A stretch of DNA of 64,000 nt from Dictyobacter alpinus (GCF_003967575.1 NZ_BIFT01000002.1:2108001-2172000), one strand, 5' to 3'; positions 8,272 through 18,140 are shown, counted from the first letter of the stretch. Notes: a model not told the origin generated them from the sequence alone. A program made the numbers and translations.

Positions 8272-10685
8272 TGGAGAATAAACCAGGTGATGGGGAGGCT
8301 ACCATCCGGCTAAGTGGAAAACGTCGCCAGGCTTATCTAGCGGATTTACAGGGCGATACCCAACCGGATCATCCAATTAGTCCTGAGGTGCGCGATTTAG
8401 TCTCCCACCGTGAGGATGCGTTGCTTACGCAGACGGTATCCTTGCAGGAGGAACCTGTACGTCATGCTGTTCCTCCTACCCCAAAATTCGCTACACAGTC
8501 AGCTAACGTCAGGAAACATAAGCATACGTATCGTGTGCCTTCTTTGCAGCAGATGGAAGCGGTGGAGTGTGGGGCTGCCTGTCTGGCTATGATTTTAAGT
8601 TATTATGGTCGCAGGACGACGGTGACTGAGATGCGCGAGTTTTGTGGCGTTGGACGCGATGGTTTGAATGCGCTGGCCCTGATGAAATCTGCTCGTGCCC
8701 TTGGCATGGAGGTAAAGGCGATCTCTTTAGAGGAGAATAATTTTCGCCATATCATGCTCCCCGCGATTGTGCACTGGGAGTTTAATCACTTTTTGATTGT
8801 TGAGAAGTGGTCACCCAAAAAGGTGCAACTGGTGGATCCGGCCCTTGGCCGGCGTAGTGTTACTGCCGAGGAGTTTGATCGTAGTTTCACCGGTATCGTG
8901 ATTATGCTGGAGCCAGGACTAGCGTTTTCTCCTGAGCATTCTCGTGCCCAGAATATAAACCTTGGTTCTTATGCGCGGCGTTATTTGCGTCTGGCCCCGG
9001 CCGTCATGGGACAAATCATGCTGGCATCTTTCTTGTTACAGGTATTTGGTCTGGTGGTGCCTATTTTCACTGCGGTTGTGGTTGATCAGATAATTCCTGC
9101 TCATCTGAATGACGGCCTGACTCTGGTCAGTGTTGGCCTGCTCTTAATCATCGTATCGCAGACAGTTACGACCTTATTGCGTGCAACCGTCCTCTCCTAT
9201 CTACAAGCTCGCCTGGATATGGAGATGATGCTGCATTTCTTTGATCACTTATTAACGCTTCCACTCCGTTTTTTCCAGCAGCGCTCCAGTGGTGACCTGA
9301 TCGCACGCCTGAGTAGCAATCTGGTGATCCGCGATGCCATCGGCAACCAGTTGATCTCAACGGCCCTGGATGGCGTCTTTGTACTGGTCTACTTTCTGAT
9401 CCTTCTGCTGGCCTCGCCATTTCTCGCTGGCGTGGTGCTCCTGATTGGATCATTTCAGGCCGTTCTATTACTTGGCACCTCACGTCCTGTCCGCGATCTG
9501 GTACGTCGCGAACTGATTGCCAATGGCAAAGCGCAGGGGTACTTCTCAGAAGTTCTCAAAGGGATTGTGTCACTTAAGGCCGCAGGCGCTGAGCAGCGCG
9601 CCAGAACCACCTGGTCCAATTTCTTTTTTGAGCAGATGAACGTGGCGACCAGACGCACCTATATCTCCTCACTGATCTCTACGGGAATGGGATCGTTGTC
9701 CTCGCTGGCACCATTTCTCCTGCTCTGGGTTGGAACCCTGCAGGTCTTGAATGGCAGCATGCTCCCTGGTACTATGCTGGCCCTGAATGCACTGGCGATC
9801 GCCTTCCTGACGCCACTTTCGTCCCTGATCAGTAGTACCCAGACATTGCAATATATCCAGGCGCATCTGGAGCGCATCTCGGATGTGATGGATGCTTCAC
9901 CGGAACAGGATGTTACTGCCGTTACAGCACCGCCGCGCCTGCTGGGTAATGTGCGGCTGGAGAATGTCTCGTTCCAGTATGATCCGCATTCGGCTCCTAT
10001 TTTAAAGCATGTCTATGTCAATATCGCGGCCGGTCAGAAGATTGCGCTGGTTGGTAAATCCGGATCTGGTAAAACGACGCTGGGGAAGTTGATGTTAGGA
10101 CTCTATTTGCCAACCAGTGGTGAGATCTATTATGACAATATTCCGCTCAGCACCATGAATTATCAGTTGGTGCGTGCTCAGTTTGGCGTGGTCATGCAAG
10201 AGGCCAATATTTTTAGCGGTTCGGTGCGGCAAAATATCGCCTTTAATGATCCTACTATGACCATGGAGCGCGTTATTAAGGCCGCCCAGATCGCGTCCCT
10301 GCATGATGATGTGATGCAGATGCCAATGGAGTATGAGACCTTTGTCTCTGAGGGTGGAAGTGCCCTCTCCGGTGGTCAGCGTCAGCGTATCGCATTAGCA
10401 CGGGCTATCGCGACCGCGCCCGCCATTCTGTTGCTGGACGAAGCTACCAGTAGTCTGGATGTCGTGACGGAAGCCGTCGTTGAGCACAATCTCCGCAAGT
10501 TTACCTGTACACAGATCATTATTGCTCATCGCTTAAGCACCATTCGCAATGCCCATCAGATCCTGGTACTGGACCAGGGGAGGATTATTGAATGCGGGAC
10601 CCATTACGACCTCTTGAAGGCGGGTGGATTCTACGCCAGACTGATTCAAAGCCAGCTTGAACGCGGCGAAATCAAGAGCGATTAG
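8271..10685 (+). CDS. peptidase-containing ABC exporter (C39 peptidase, membrane, ATPase)
   Basis: 804 residues. Residues about 85-210 are a C39 peptidase with catalytic Cys100 (VECGAACLAM), His173 (FNHFLIV) and Asp189 (LVDPALG), which cuts double-glycine-type leaders. Six membrane helices follow (about 235-540), then an ATPase with Walker A GKSGSGKTT (about 595-604), signature LSGGQRQR (about 700) and Walker B ILLLDEATSSLD (about 720). It should export and mature a leader-bearing peptide. The start is GTG inside the upstream stop. An 85-residue N-terminal extension before the peptidase is longer than usual and absent from the paralogue at 39155. No precursor gene is evident nearby. Confidence 0.93.
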   Translation: MENKPGDGEATIRLSGKRRQAYLADLQGDTQPDHPISPEVRDLVSHREDALLTQTVSLQEEPVRHAVPPTPKFATQSANVRKHKHTYRVPSLQQMEAVECGAACLAMILSYYGRRTTVTEMREFCGVGRDGLNALALMKSARALGMEVKAISLEENNFRHIMLPAIVHWEFNHFLIVEKWSPKKVQLVDPALGRRSVTAEEFDRSFTGIVIMLEPGLAFSPEHSRAQNINLGSYARRYLRLAPAVMGQIMLASFLLQVFGLVVPIFTAVVVDQIIPAHLNDGLTLVSVGLLLIIVSQTVTTLLRATVLSYLQARLDMEMMLHFFDHLLTLPLRFFQQRSSGDLIARLSSNLVIRDAIGNQLISTALDGVFVLVYFLILLLASPFLAGVVLLIGSFQAVLLLGTSRPVRDLVRRELIANGKAQGYFSEVLKGIVSLKAAGAEQRARTTWSNFFFEQMNVATRRTYISSLISTGMGSLSSLAPFLLLWVGTLQVLNGSMLPGTMLALNALAIAFLTPLSSLISSTQTLQYIQAHLERISDVMDASPEQDVTAVTAPPRLLGNVRLENVSFQYDPHSAPILKHVYVNIAAGQKIALVGKSGSGKTTLGKLMLGLYLPTSGEIYYDNIPLSTMNYQLVRAQFGVVMQEANIFSGSVRQNIAFNDPTMTMERVIKAAQIASLHDDVMQMPMEYETFVSEGGSALSGGQRQRIALARAIATAPAILLLDEATSSLDVVTEAVVEHNLRKFTCTQIIIAHRLSTIRNAHQILVLDQGRIIECGTHYDLLKAGGFYARLIQSQLERGEIKSD

Positions 10686-10759
10686 CAACTCCTATCGACT
10701 CAGGATCTCTGTGCGACCTTGTGGCTTTGATCAGGCACTGGTCCTGTCCCCTTTGCATG

Positions 10760-11689
10760 TTAAGGGCGGGCGGTGTTGAAAATTGTTTCTGGATTGTCAA
10801 CTGGTGTCGCATCCGCAGGAGTGGTAATGGTTACAGGTTCGTTAAACTTGCTCCAATCGAGCGTCGTGTTTAAATCCATGGCCGTAATCGTGGCGTTGGT
10901 TCCTGGTATGGGTGGTGTGGTGTCTGTATTGGTTGGCGTTGATGTATTTGTGCCCGTCTGTAGATGAATCTTAAGCTGGCCTCGGTGAATATAAAAGTTT
11001 GTTTCATCGATCCAGATATCTATGCTGGATTGAAAATTATTCGCACTATTGAGTAAAGCCAGGATATATTGCTGCCCCTGGATTTGCTGCAATTGTGAGG
11101 AACCAGTTAATATTTGTTTTAACGCCTCTTTATCCAGCGTCGCCGTTATATGTCGCATATTCTGGCCATTAACCGCCTCTAAATCATGATCCTGAATCGT
11201 GATATGTGACAGGGCCAGTAACAGATCCTGTGGATCAAATGTCACACCTGCAAAGGGATTGGCGCCCATACTGGTGTAGGTCTTGGTACTGGTCACAAAC
11301 CATTTCTTCTCAGGATTTTGAATATAGACTTTATCGCCTTTAATGATCTCTGTAATTGGAATCGTCTGCTCAAAGGAATTCAAGGTCAAACTCAACTGCT
11401 GTTGATCTGGTTGCATCTGATCACCGGAACCTTTGATGGTACTGACAGATTTTCCGCTACTCAATTGATTATTGCTTTCAGAGGCCAGCTCAATATGCGC
11501 AGATTTCAAATTTTTCATCGCATCCGAGCTCTTTTGCACCACCTGCTGCAGTGTATAAGAACTCCTGGGGGTCGATGGCTGAGTCTGTTTCCCGTTGTTG
11601 CTCGCACCCAGATCTGTCGAACACCCACTAAAAAAGACAGCCAGTATCCAGACCCCTAGTAGCATCATGATTCCAGAAACTTTTTTCAT
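10760..11689 (-). CDS. LppX/LprG-like lipoprotein
   Basis: About 309 residues with a lipoprotein signal ending FFSGC (Cys23), so anchored on the outer face of the membrane. The mature domain repeats the pattern seen in LppX/LprAFG-type or DUF6612-like proteins: a helix SSDAMKNLKSAHIELASES, then beta strands and a late DETNFYIHRGQLKI segment. Such folds carry lipid or amphipathic ligands. The start at 11689 is chosen because AGAGGA lies 11 bases before it and only 2 before the ATG at 11698. The C-terminus is Thr/Pro rich. It converges with the exporter gene. Family call is moderately secure, ligand unknown. Confidence 0.7.
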   Translation of the reverse strand: MKKVSGIMMLLGVWILAVFFSGCSTDLGASNNGKQTQPSTPRSSYTLQQVVQKSSDAMKNLKSAHIELASESNNQLSSGKSVSTIKGSGDQMQPDQQQLSLTLNSFEQTIPITEIIKGDKVYIQNPEKKWFVTSTKTYTSMGANPFAGVTFDPQDLLLALSHITIQDHDLEAVNGQNMRHITATLDKEALKQILTGSSQLQQIQGQQYILALLNSANNFQSSIDIWIDETNFYIHRGQLKIHLQTGTNTSTPTNTDTTPPIPGTNATITAMDLNTTLDWSKFNEPVTITTPADATPVDNPETIFNTARP

Positions 11690-11794
11690 AACTATCATCT
11701 TCCTCTTTTTTTATGGTATCAATTATCCCTTATGAATTTCTGCGCAACCATGCTTAATACGCATCTTTATACAAAAAAAGTCTGGCAAACACTG

Positions 11795-11876
11795 TGTTTA
11801 ATGTGGTGTGCAATTGTAGGCTTTGCCCACAATTGCACACCACATTAAACAAAAAAGCATGGGCGCTTTAGCGCCC
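11795..11876. repeat. 23-bp perfect inverted repeat plus a second small hairpin
   Basis: Arms 11795-11817 and 11829-11851 are perfectly complementary with an 11-base loop. A second hairpin, GGGCGC/GCGCCC, follows at 11861-11876. Both lie between two divergently transcribed genes, so they cannot terminate either neighbour in the usual way. The rest of 11690-12167 shows no gene. Confidence 0.8.
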
Positions 11877-12167
11877 GCGTGCGGCTGGTTGTATGCTCAC
11901 CAACGAAAGAGGGAGTCATCCACACGCTCAACTAGAATAGAGCACCCCATAGATTTCATTATAGTATACGCTGACTTAACATAAATTTGTGCTTGTGTTT
12001 ATGCTAAAGACAACACTCCTATCCATCCGAAAGCTACCATTCTAGAGCTTTTTATATTATTATTAATGTAGATCAACGTACTTCTAATCATGACCATTGC
12101 CTGAAAGCGTCCACTGTACTTTCCACAACCTCCAGGTTTATCCGGCAACTTAATGGGGATTAGTGCA

Positions 12168-12644
12168 ATGAAATATCTATTTCGTGGCTTTACCTCTCCG
12201 TCGGGTGCAAAAGGCTTGCGCTCTCCTGATGAATTAGACCGCTTTATGGTTCGCCAGCGCCTGGCTCTATTTAAGTCTATTCATCAAATGCGGCGTTACC
12301 GCTGGCGTCTTATTTGTTCTCTGATTGTGCTTTGCGCGTTAAGTATCATCTGGTTTTTGCCGCTACCCGATGAGACCCAGGCGATCCAGACCATTCATCA
12401 GCATCAAGCGACTGTGATGACAGGATTACAGAAGGTGTGTGATCAGCCCACGAAGGTTTTCCAGGTATTTGGGTATCCATCGTCCAGGGTGCCTGCTAAA
12501 GCGTTGCTGGCACGATTGCCCACGCCAACCCAATTGCATTTACAGAAGCAAGGTGATATGACCTACGATCCCGCTAAGAATGTGTTGTGTACAGTAGGAT
12601 GGACAGGCATCTATACGCGTTTTATCCAGCCAGCAGAAAAATGA
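12168..12644 (+). CDS. hypothetical single-span membrane protein
   Basis: 158 residues, no family recognised. A hydrophilic, basic N-terminal 45 residues is followed by one membrane helix (about 49-66, LICSLIVLCALSIIWFL) and an external domain of about 90 residues with two Cys (VCDQP and VLCTVGW) that could pair. The start at 12168 has GGGGAT 8 bases upstream; the ATG at 12153 has no ribosome site. It converges with the amidohydrolase gene 9 bases away. Composition is like its neighbours. Confidence 0.6.
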   Translation: MKYLFRGFTSPSGAKGLRSPDELDRFMVRQRLALFKSIHQMRRYRWRLICSLIVLCALSIIWFLPLPDETQAIQTIHQHQATVMTGLQKVCDQPTKVFQVFGYPSSRVPAKALLARLPTPTQLHLQKQGDMTYDPAKNVLCTVGWTGIYTRFIQPAEK

Positions 12645-12653
12645 GAATGGCGC

Positions 12654-13613
12654 TTATTGTTCTGTTAGCGGGGTGAGCAGGCGTTCTGTATTTTTACTGA
12701 GAATGGCGGCTTTTTGCTCCTCGGTTAAATTGAGCGTTGCCAGGAGTTCATCGACACGGCGGCGCGTGGTGATGGGCATAATTGGCCAGTCACTACCGAT
12801 AAGCACATGCTCATGACCGAGCAGATCAATGGCGAAGCGTAGGGTGGGAATGTCGAAGCCCATAGTGTCGATATAGAGATTTTTTCGGAGGCTGGCAGGA
12901 CTTGAGCCTTTCCAGCTATCTGTGTGGCGATATTCTTGCTCTGCGATGCCTGAGAAGAAGAGAGATGCGATACCAATCATTGGCAAGACAATTCTAAGGG
13001 TTGGATATTTGTCCAGGGTACCACTACTTAAGAGCGAGAGGATGCTGGCGGCGTTTTCGGTACCTCGGGCCAGAAGTGTGCCTGTATGACCCAGATGGGA
13101 GAGCCGTTCGGTCAGGCCCGCTGGACTAACTGCGTGCACAAAGACGGCGATGCCAAGCTCGGCGGCGCTTTCTAATACTGGCCGGGCCTCGATCGCGTCC
13201 AGATAGCGCCCTCCCTGCGAACAATCTACGCAGATCCCGCTCAGATGCAATGATTTTATTGCACGTACAACTTCACGGGCCGCCGCCTTGCCCTGGAAGG
13301 CATCGATGGTGGCCAGCCCGGATAAGCGATCGGGATAGCGAGCCACCAGGCTGGCTATTTGATCGTTGATACGCTCCATCAGAATCAATGGCAGTTGTTC
13401 TACCGGTGACACTATCGTGCTGGCAGGGGCGCTAATAACTTTGGCGTCGATGCCCGCAACATCCATTGCCGCCAGTTGTGCTTCGATATTGGTCAACAAA
13501 GGCCAGGCGCGAGCAGCGCCGTTTGTCCCTTGTGGAACTGGTATTGGGAGCCAGCCCTCATCATAATAGTGGCTATGAAAATCAATCAGGCGAGTTAGGT
13601 CCTGTGACGTCAT
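12654..13613 (-). CDS. amidohydrolase family 2 (ACMSD-like) protein
   Basis: About 319 residues of the TIM-barrel amidohydrolase-2 family. The metal-binding HxH is FHSHYYDEG near the N-terminus. Further family marks are the His of FVHAVSP in the middle and the C-terminal metal Asp in HVLIGSDWPIMP. These enzymes hydrolyse or decarboxylate aromatic or cyclic acids with a bound metal. The start at 13613 has AAAGGA 6 bases upstream and is preferred over the ATG at 13646. Its substrate cannot be told. It is a single gene between an unknown membrane protein and the BY-kinase fusion. Confidence 0.85.
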   Translation of the reverse strand: MTSQDLTRLIDFHSHYYDEGWLPIPVPQGTNGAARAWPLLTNIEAQLAAMDVAGIDAKVISAPASTIVSPVEQLPLILMERINDQIASLVARYPDRLSGLATIDAFQGKAAAREVVRAIKSLHLSGICVDCSQGGRYLDAIEARPVLESAAELGIAVFVHAVSPAGLTERLSHLGHTGTLLARGTENAASILSLLSSGTLDKYPTLRIVLPMIGIASLFFSGIAEQEYRHTDSWKGSSPASLRKNLYIDTMGFDIPTLRFAIDLLGHEHVLIGSDWPIMPITTRRRVDELLATLNLTEEQKAAILSKNTERLLTPLTEQ

Positions 13614-13719
13614 GGTGCATCCTTTCCCAATGGCTCTTCTATTCATTCCTGGTATTCAGAACTGTTCTGTTATAGCATGCTTTGTGCATTATTTCAATGG
13701 ATAATGATAAAAGTACTTA

Positions 13720-16452
13720 TTATCCCTTACTACGTCGCCTCTGCTGGATTGCTACTTTTTGTACTGGCACTACTTTTTGGGAAGAGGTTGCTCTGATAAA
13801 GTTGGCAATCGCGGGCAGAAAAATCTCAGGACTTTCAAGCCAGGGATAATGACCTACGCCAGGGATAATCAGTAACTGACTATTGGGTAAGGTCTCGGCC
13901 CACTCTTTTGATGCTGCCAGAGGAAGCAGATCTTCGGCGCCGTGTATGATCAGCGTTGGTACTTCAAGTGTGGTTGCCATGCTGCGCCAGTCCCATTCGC
14001 CCATGGATGCGGCGAATTGATCAAAGTAGTTTGAAAGGGCCTCCGGCCACTCATTAGATGATACCCAGGGATCGCTTTTCATCTGTGCCAGGGCTGCGGG
14101 TTTCCCCATCTGTCTGGGTAAGCGCGTCGCTTTGATGTATTCTCTGTTGTATGTACCGGGCTCCTTTTTGTCCATACCTGCGTCCAGCATCTCTTTTAAG
14201 CGCTGAATTGCTTTAGGGTCCAGGCGCTTATCAGGATCAAGCTGTCTATCGTCGGCATATTCACCATAGCGCACGGCCATTGGTGCTACCAGGATCAGGC
14301 ATTGCACACGCTTAGGATGCTGCATGCTATAGAGCGCGGTGGTTCCACCCAGATACGACCAGCCTAGCAGTGAACAGGTGGTCACCTTAAAGTGGCGGCG
14401 GATCGCTTCAAGGTCACTGACATCATGTTGCATACCAATTTTGGACGTATCTATCAGCGCAGCGGACCTGCCACGTCCACGTTGATCATAAAAGATCAGC
14501 GTATATTCTTTCGCCAGCGCCTCCAGGTCAGCGGCCAACCAGCTAGCCGCTGGAATAATAAGCGTCTCTGGTCGATTGCCGATGACCTTATAGTAGAGGT
14601 GTATGCCATCCTCAAGGGTCAGATAGCCTTCCTGTTGCTGATCACCCGTCGCCATGACTGGTAGTGTATCCTGTTCCGCGATCTGTTTGTCTGCCGTCAC
14701 TCCTTTTACGCCGGCTGCTCTGGATGTATTCGTAGTAACAATAACTTCTGCATAGGACTTCTTCCGTTTCGTATCGGCTTTTTCCTGTTCTGGAAGTACG
14801 CTGGTGCTGCGATCATCTTTCGTAACGGGTTGATTGCGGTAATAGCTATAAGGAACTTCTTTTGGATTATATTTTTGTTTGTTGATGACGCAACCCAGAA
14901 TCTGGTTGCCATATTGCTCTAATAGCGTTTGCATACGTTTCAAGTTCTTTTTGTGTGTTTTAGTGATGTCGAGCACGATCAAGACACTATCGACTTTCGC
15001 TAATAGAATGGTGGTGTCGGCCAGGCCATGCAAGGGGGGTGTATCAAAAATGATCATCTCAAAGTCACTGGCCTCCAGATTGGCCAGTACGAGATTCATT
15101 GCCTGTGAGTCCAGGACATCTGGTGGATTGGCCGGCAAGGGACCTGCTGGCATGATGGAGAGGGCAGGAATATCCGTCGTATAGACATAATCAGTGAGTG
15201 GCAAGCTTAAATTTGTCCGTACCTGTTCGTGTGTGGGACGGGTTGAAGAGGCGATAAGATATTCCTGCGAGCAGTATTGAATGGCACTACTTAAGCCTTT
15301 ACGTTCGCCTGTTAGTTGGAACTTTCGTGTCTGGGTTGGCCGACGCAGATCGGCATCGATCAGTAATGTCTTTTTGCCCGCCTTCGCTATGAAAATTGCC
15401 AGGTTGGCCGCAACCGTGCTCTTCCCGTCCTGGGGCGTGGCACTGATCAGCAAAATTGAGCGCAGTGGCTTATGCGTCTGGATCAGGCTGATGTTGGTAC
15501 GTAGCAGCCGATATGCTTCGATATTGGCGCTATGCTCTTCTGGTAGAAGCAGTTCATTGTTCTTACCCGCGTGCTTTTTGCTGTTTTTCTGCTTCTCACG
15601 CCAGATGGTGGCCAGCACCGGCCAATCTACCAGTCGCATCAAGGCTTCCTCAGAACGGATCCTGGGATCGAGCAGTTCAAAGAGTTGGGCCAGTAGCAAA
15701 CCAACCAACAAGCCAAGGAGCGATCCTAAAGCGGTGTTCACCGTTATATCAGGCTGAACAGGACTGGTGGCGGGCTGGGCGGATTGGGCGATACGTAGCA
15801 GCGTATTTCCCTGGGCTTCAGCTAACTCTAATTGCGTCAGTAATAATTGCAGTTGATTATAATGGAGATGTAAATCCTCTGCCTTTGCGTCCAGTGCGCG
15901 CACATCAAAATCGCTTTTTGGTGTCCCCTGGAGCCGGGAACGTTGCTTCTCGGTTACGTCGATCTGTTGTCGTGTCTGCTTGATGTCCTGCTGAATCTGT
16001 TTTTGTGAGATAGATTTATTCTGTTGGATCAGTTCAATTTGCTGCTTGATTAAGGTTGTCGCCACATCATTCGCGAGCGCCGCCGCCCGCCAGGGATCTT
16101 GATCAAGCACATCAATAGAGAAAAGCTGTGTGCCTGCTTTAGGATTGACGCTGATATCGGTGGCCAGCCGCTCGATGGTCATGTCCGGATAATGGGAGGC
16201 GACCTCGCGTAGTACAGGTAAGCTGATAGCCAGCTGTGCCTGTGTCTGTACCAGCTGGCCACTGGCCAGCACAGTATTGATATCCATTGAGCTATGTTCT
16301 GGATGGGTCATGATCTCAATGATTGCTGTCGCCTGATACCTGGGCACAATCAGTTCACTGCCCAGATATGCTCCTGATCCCAGCACCAGGGTACACAGGA
16401 GGATCAATTTCCAACGTTTGAGTAGTGCTCGTACATGTTGCCCGGTTCCCAT
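13720..16452 (-). CDS. Wzz/BY-kinase (tyrosine autokinase) fused to an alpha/beta hydrolase
   Basis: About 910 residues. Part 1 (about 1-275) is a Wzz chain-length domain with a helix near each end and a coiled coil between. Part 2 (about 310-540) is a BY-kinase: Walker A ATPQDGKST (about 339-347), A' LLIDADLRRP (about 363-372), Walker B MIIFDTPP (about 466-473), then a Tyr-rich tail YNPKEVPYSYYRN. Part 3 (about 605-890) is an alpha/beta hydrolase with DQRGRGRS, nucleophile elbow GWSYLGG (Ser about 696), acid in HGAEDLLPL (about 838) and GVGHYPW (about 864). BY-kinases control capsule or exopolysaccharide polymerisation; the attached hydrolase is unusual. Start 16452 has AGAGGAG just upstream; an ATGA start at 16503 overlapping the upstream glycosyltransferase is the alternative. 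Confidence 0.85.
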   Translation of the reverse strand: MGTGQHVRALLKRWKLILLCTLVLGSGAYLGSELIVPRYQATAIIEIMTHPEHSSMDINTVLASGQLVQTQAQLAISLPVLREVASHYPDMTIERLATDISVNPKAGTQLFSIDVLDQDPWRAAALANDVATTLIKQQIELIQQNKSISQKQIQQDIKQTRQQIDVTEKQRSRLQGTPKSDFDVRALDAKAEDLHLHYNQLQLLLTQLELAEAQGNTLLRIAQSAQPATSPVQPDITVNTALGSLLGLLVGLLLAQLFELLDPRIRSEEALMRLVDWPVLATIWREKQKNSKKHAGKNNELLLPEEHSANIEAYRLLRTNISLIQTHKPLRSILLISATPQDGKSTVAANLAIFIAKAGKKTLLIDADLRRPTQTRKFQLTGERKGLSSAIQYCSQEYLIASSTRPTHEQVRTNLSLPLTDYVYTTDIPALSIMPAGPLPANPPDVLDSQAMNLVLANLEASDFEMIIFDTPPLHGLADTTILLAKVDSVLIVLDITKTHKKNLKRMQTLLEQYGNQILGCVINKQKYNPKEVPYSYYRNQPVTKDDRSTSVLPEQEKADTKRKKSYAEVIVTTNTSRAAGVKGVTADKQIAEQDTLPVMATGDQQQEGYLTLEDGIHLYYKVIGNRPETLIIPAASWLAADLEALAKEYTLIFYDQRGRGRSAALIDTSKIGMQHDVSDLEAIRRHFKVTTCSLLGWSYLGGTTALYSMQHPKRVQCLILVAPMAVRYGEYADDRQLDPDKRLDPKAIQRLKEMLDAGMDKKEPGTYNREYIKATRLPRQMGKPAALAQMKSDPWVSSNEWPEALSNYFDQFAASMGEWDWRSMATTLEVPTLIIHGAEDLLPLAASKEWAETLPNSQLLIIPGVGHYPWLESPEIFLPAIANFIRATSSQKVVPVQKVAIQQRRRSKG

Positions 16453-16499
16453 GGGACTCCTCTTTTCTGTATGTTTGTTGTCCGCTATGATAGAGCGCC

Positions 16500-17780
16500 T
16501 CATACTTTGCGTGTCTGTTCTGTGTGTGGATTATGTGGAAAAGGTAATGGTGTTTCAATTGCTGGATAAGGAGTAATATCAGATATGAGGTGATAGAGCT
16601 GATTAAGTGTCCTGCTGGTGCTGGTCCAACTATAGTGATCCACCACAAATTGCCGGCCGCGCCCTCCCAGGGTGCGAGTCAGATAAGGATAATTGAGTAG
16701 CGTCAAAATCGCTTCAGCATAGGCATAGGGACCTTCGACGGCCATCAGGTGGCGGCCAGGTATGGCGCGTAACGCCTGGCTACAGCGCGTGGTCGTGACA
16801 AGAGGAAGCGCCATAGCCATTGCTACCAGTATATTGAACTGGATATCAGTCGCTACGAGAAAAGGTGCCAGCGCCACCGTCGCATTTTCCAGATACGGCC
16901 GTACATCGGCCACATCGCTGGTAACCACAATCCTTGGATCCGACTCCAGCGCCTTCACGGCTGGTGGTGGATTAGCGCCCACAATCGTTAATGTCGTCTC
17001 TGGCTTCTCCTGCCAGACGAGAGGCAAAATATGTTCACGGAAATACAATAGCGCCTGAGTATTAGGAAAAGAGTCAAGTTCAGCATAGAAGACAAGAGAA
17101 CAGGTCGTACTATGGGGCATCTGACGTGTAAAATAATCGACATCCACGCCGTTGCTTATCGCTGCGACTTTGTATGTAGGTCCTAACAATTGTCTCAGCC
17201 GATCTCTGTCCGCTGCATTCGTGGTTACTAGCTGATCAAAATGCTTTAAGCCATGCTGTTCAGTGTCGCGCATCTTCCGCAACTCACTGGCAATAAACAG
17301 CCTCTTCAATGGATGTCCTGACAGATCCATCGTATGTTCCAGAGGCCACGAGGAGCAATCAACGGCATCATAAACTATGGGCAGCTTGCTCTCTTTACGC
17401 AGCGCCTTGAGGCTGGGTACCATCCTCATCTGCTCGCCATGGATCAGCTCAATCCTCTGTCGCCGAATAACTTCTTTGAGACAACGCACAAATATGTCAG
17501 ATTGATAGTAGGCCAACTGTAAAGGCATACGCTCACGCGTAAAGGCCAACTCTGCCACAAGGGCGCGTAGACAATTGGTGTAAGCCTGGCGCCGCGAATG
17601 GGTTACCAGATCGATCGAGGTACAATAATTCTCGATCTCTTTTACCAGTTTTAATTCATGTTGATCTACCAGCCAGGAAACAAGAGAGATATCATGTTCT
17701 TTTGAAAGCGCCTTAATTAAATTAAATGAGCGTATGCAGCTTGATGATGGAATATAGGGCGTCACAAAGAGAATGCGCAT
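16500..17780 (-). CDS. glycosyltransferase (GT4-like), exopolysaccharide type
   Basis: About 426 residues with the two-Rossmann GT-B layout. It begins MRILFVTPYIPSSS and has a donor-binding half containing AISNGVDVDYF and a LVVTTTRCSQAL-like acceptor loop. It transfers a sugar from a nucleotide donor to a growing lipid-linked glycan at the cytoplasmic face. The start at 17780 has AGAGG 6 bases upstream; the longer frame to 17903 adds an unrelated extension. The BY-kinase gene follows with a 4-base ATGA overlap if its upstream start is used, so the two probably form one exopolysaccharide transcript. Confidence 0.85.
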   Translation of the reverse strand: MRILFVTPYIPSSSCIRSFNLIKALSKEHDISLVSWLVDQHELKLVKEIENYCTSIDLVTHSRRQAYTNCLRALVAELAFTRERMPLQLAYYQSDIFVRCLKEVIRRQRIELIHGEQMRMVPSLKALRKESKLPIVYDAVDCSSWPLEHTMDLSGHPLKRLFIASELRKMRDTEQHGLKHFDQLVTTNAADRDRLRQLLGPTYKVAAISNGVDVDYFTRQMPHSTTCSLVFYAELDSFPNTQALLYFREHILPLVWQEKPETTLTIVGANPPPAVKALESDPRIVVTSDVADVRPYLENATVALAPFLVATDIQFNILVAMAMALPLVTTTRCSQALRAIPGRHLMAVEGPYAYAEAILTLLNYPYLTRTLGGRGRQFVVDHYSWTSTSRTLNQLYHLISDITPYPAIETPLPFPHNPHTEQTRKV

Positions 17781-18140
17781 AATGAACCTCTCCCTCCTCA
17801 CGAAATACTTTGCTAAGTGTTTTTCCATTTCAGTATACGCAAGTAATCGTAATACTGGAGTGATCTCTATGAATAAAGAGGGCATGGGCCTTTTATCGTT
17901 CAAGTATGAATGAACAACTTATCCCTAATGATAGTAGTGGAATCAAGCATTGACTCAAAGTTAAGAAAATGCTTAGAAATGAAGTGTATTTAAGAAAAAA
18001 ACCAAAAGAATAGAATCTATTTTTATCAATCTTACGTGTTATAATTAGTTATAAGGTGCTAAATACATTTAGCATTCTAATCGATCTTTATCTACAAAAT
18101 TTGTGACGGTATTTTTATTTTAGTGATAGGAGCTACAACA
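17781..18140. other. intergenic region between divergent genes
   Basis: A/T-rich spacer between the glycosyltransferase (minus) and the membrane protein at 18141 (plus). A TATAAT at 18040-18045 on the plus strand may be the -10 of the latter, but no good -35 lies 16-18 bases before it. Nothing else is seen. Confidence 0.4.
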
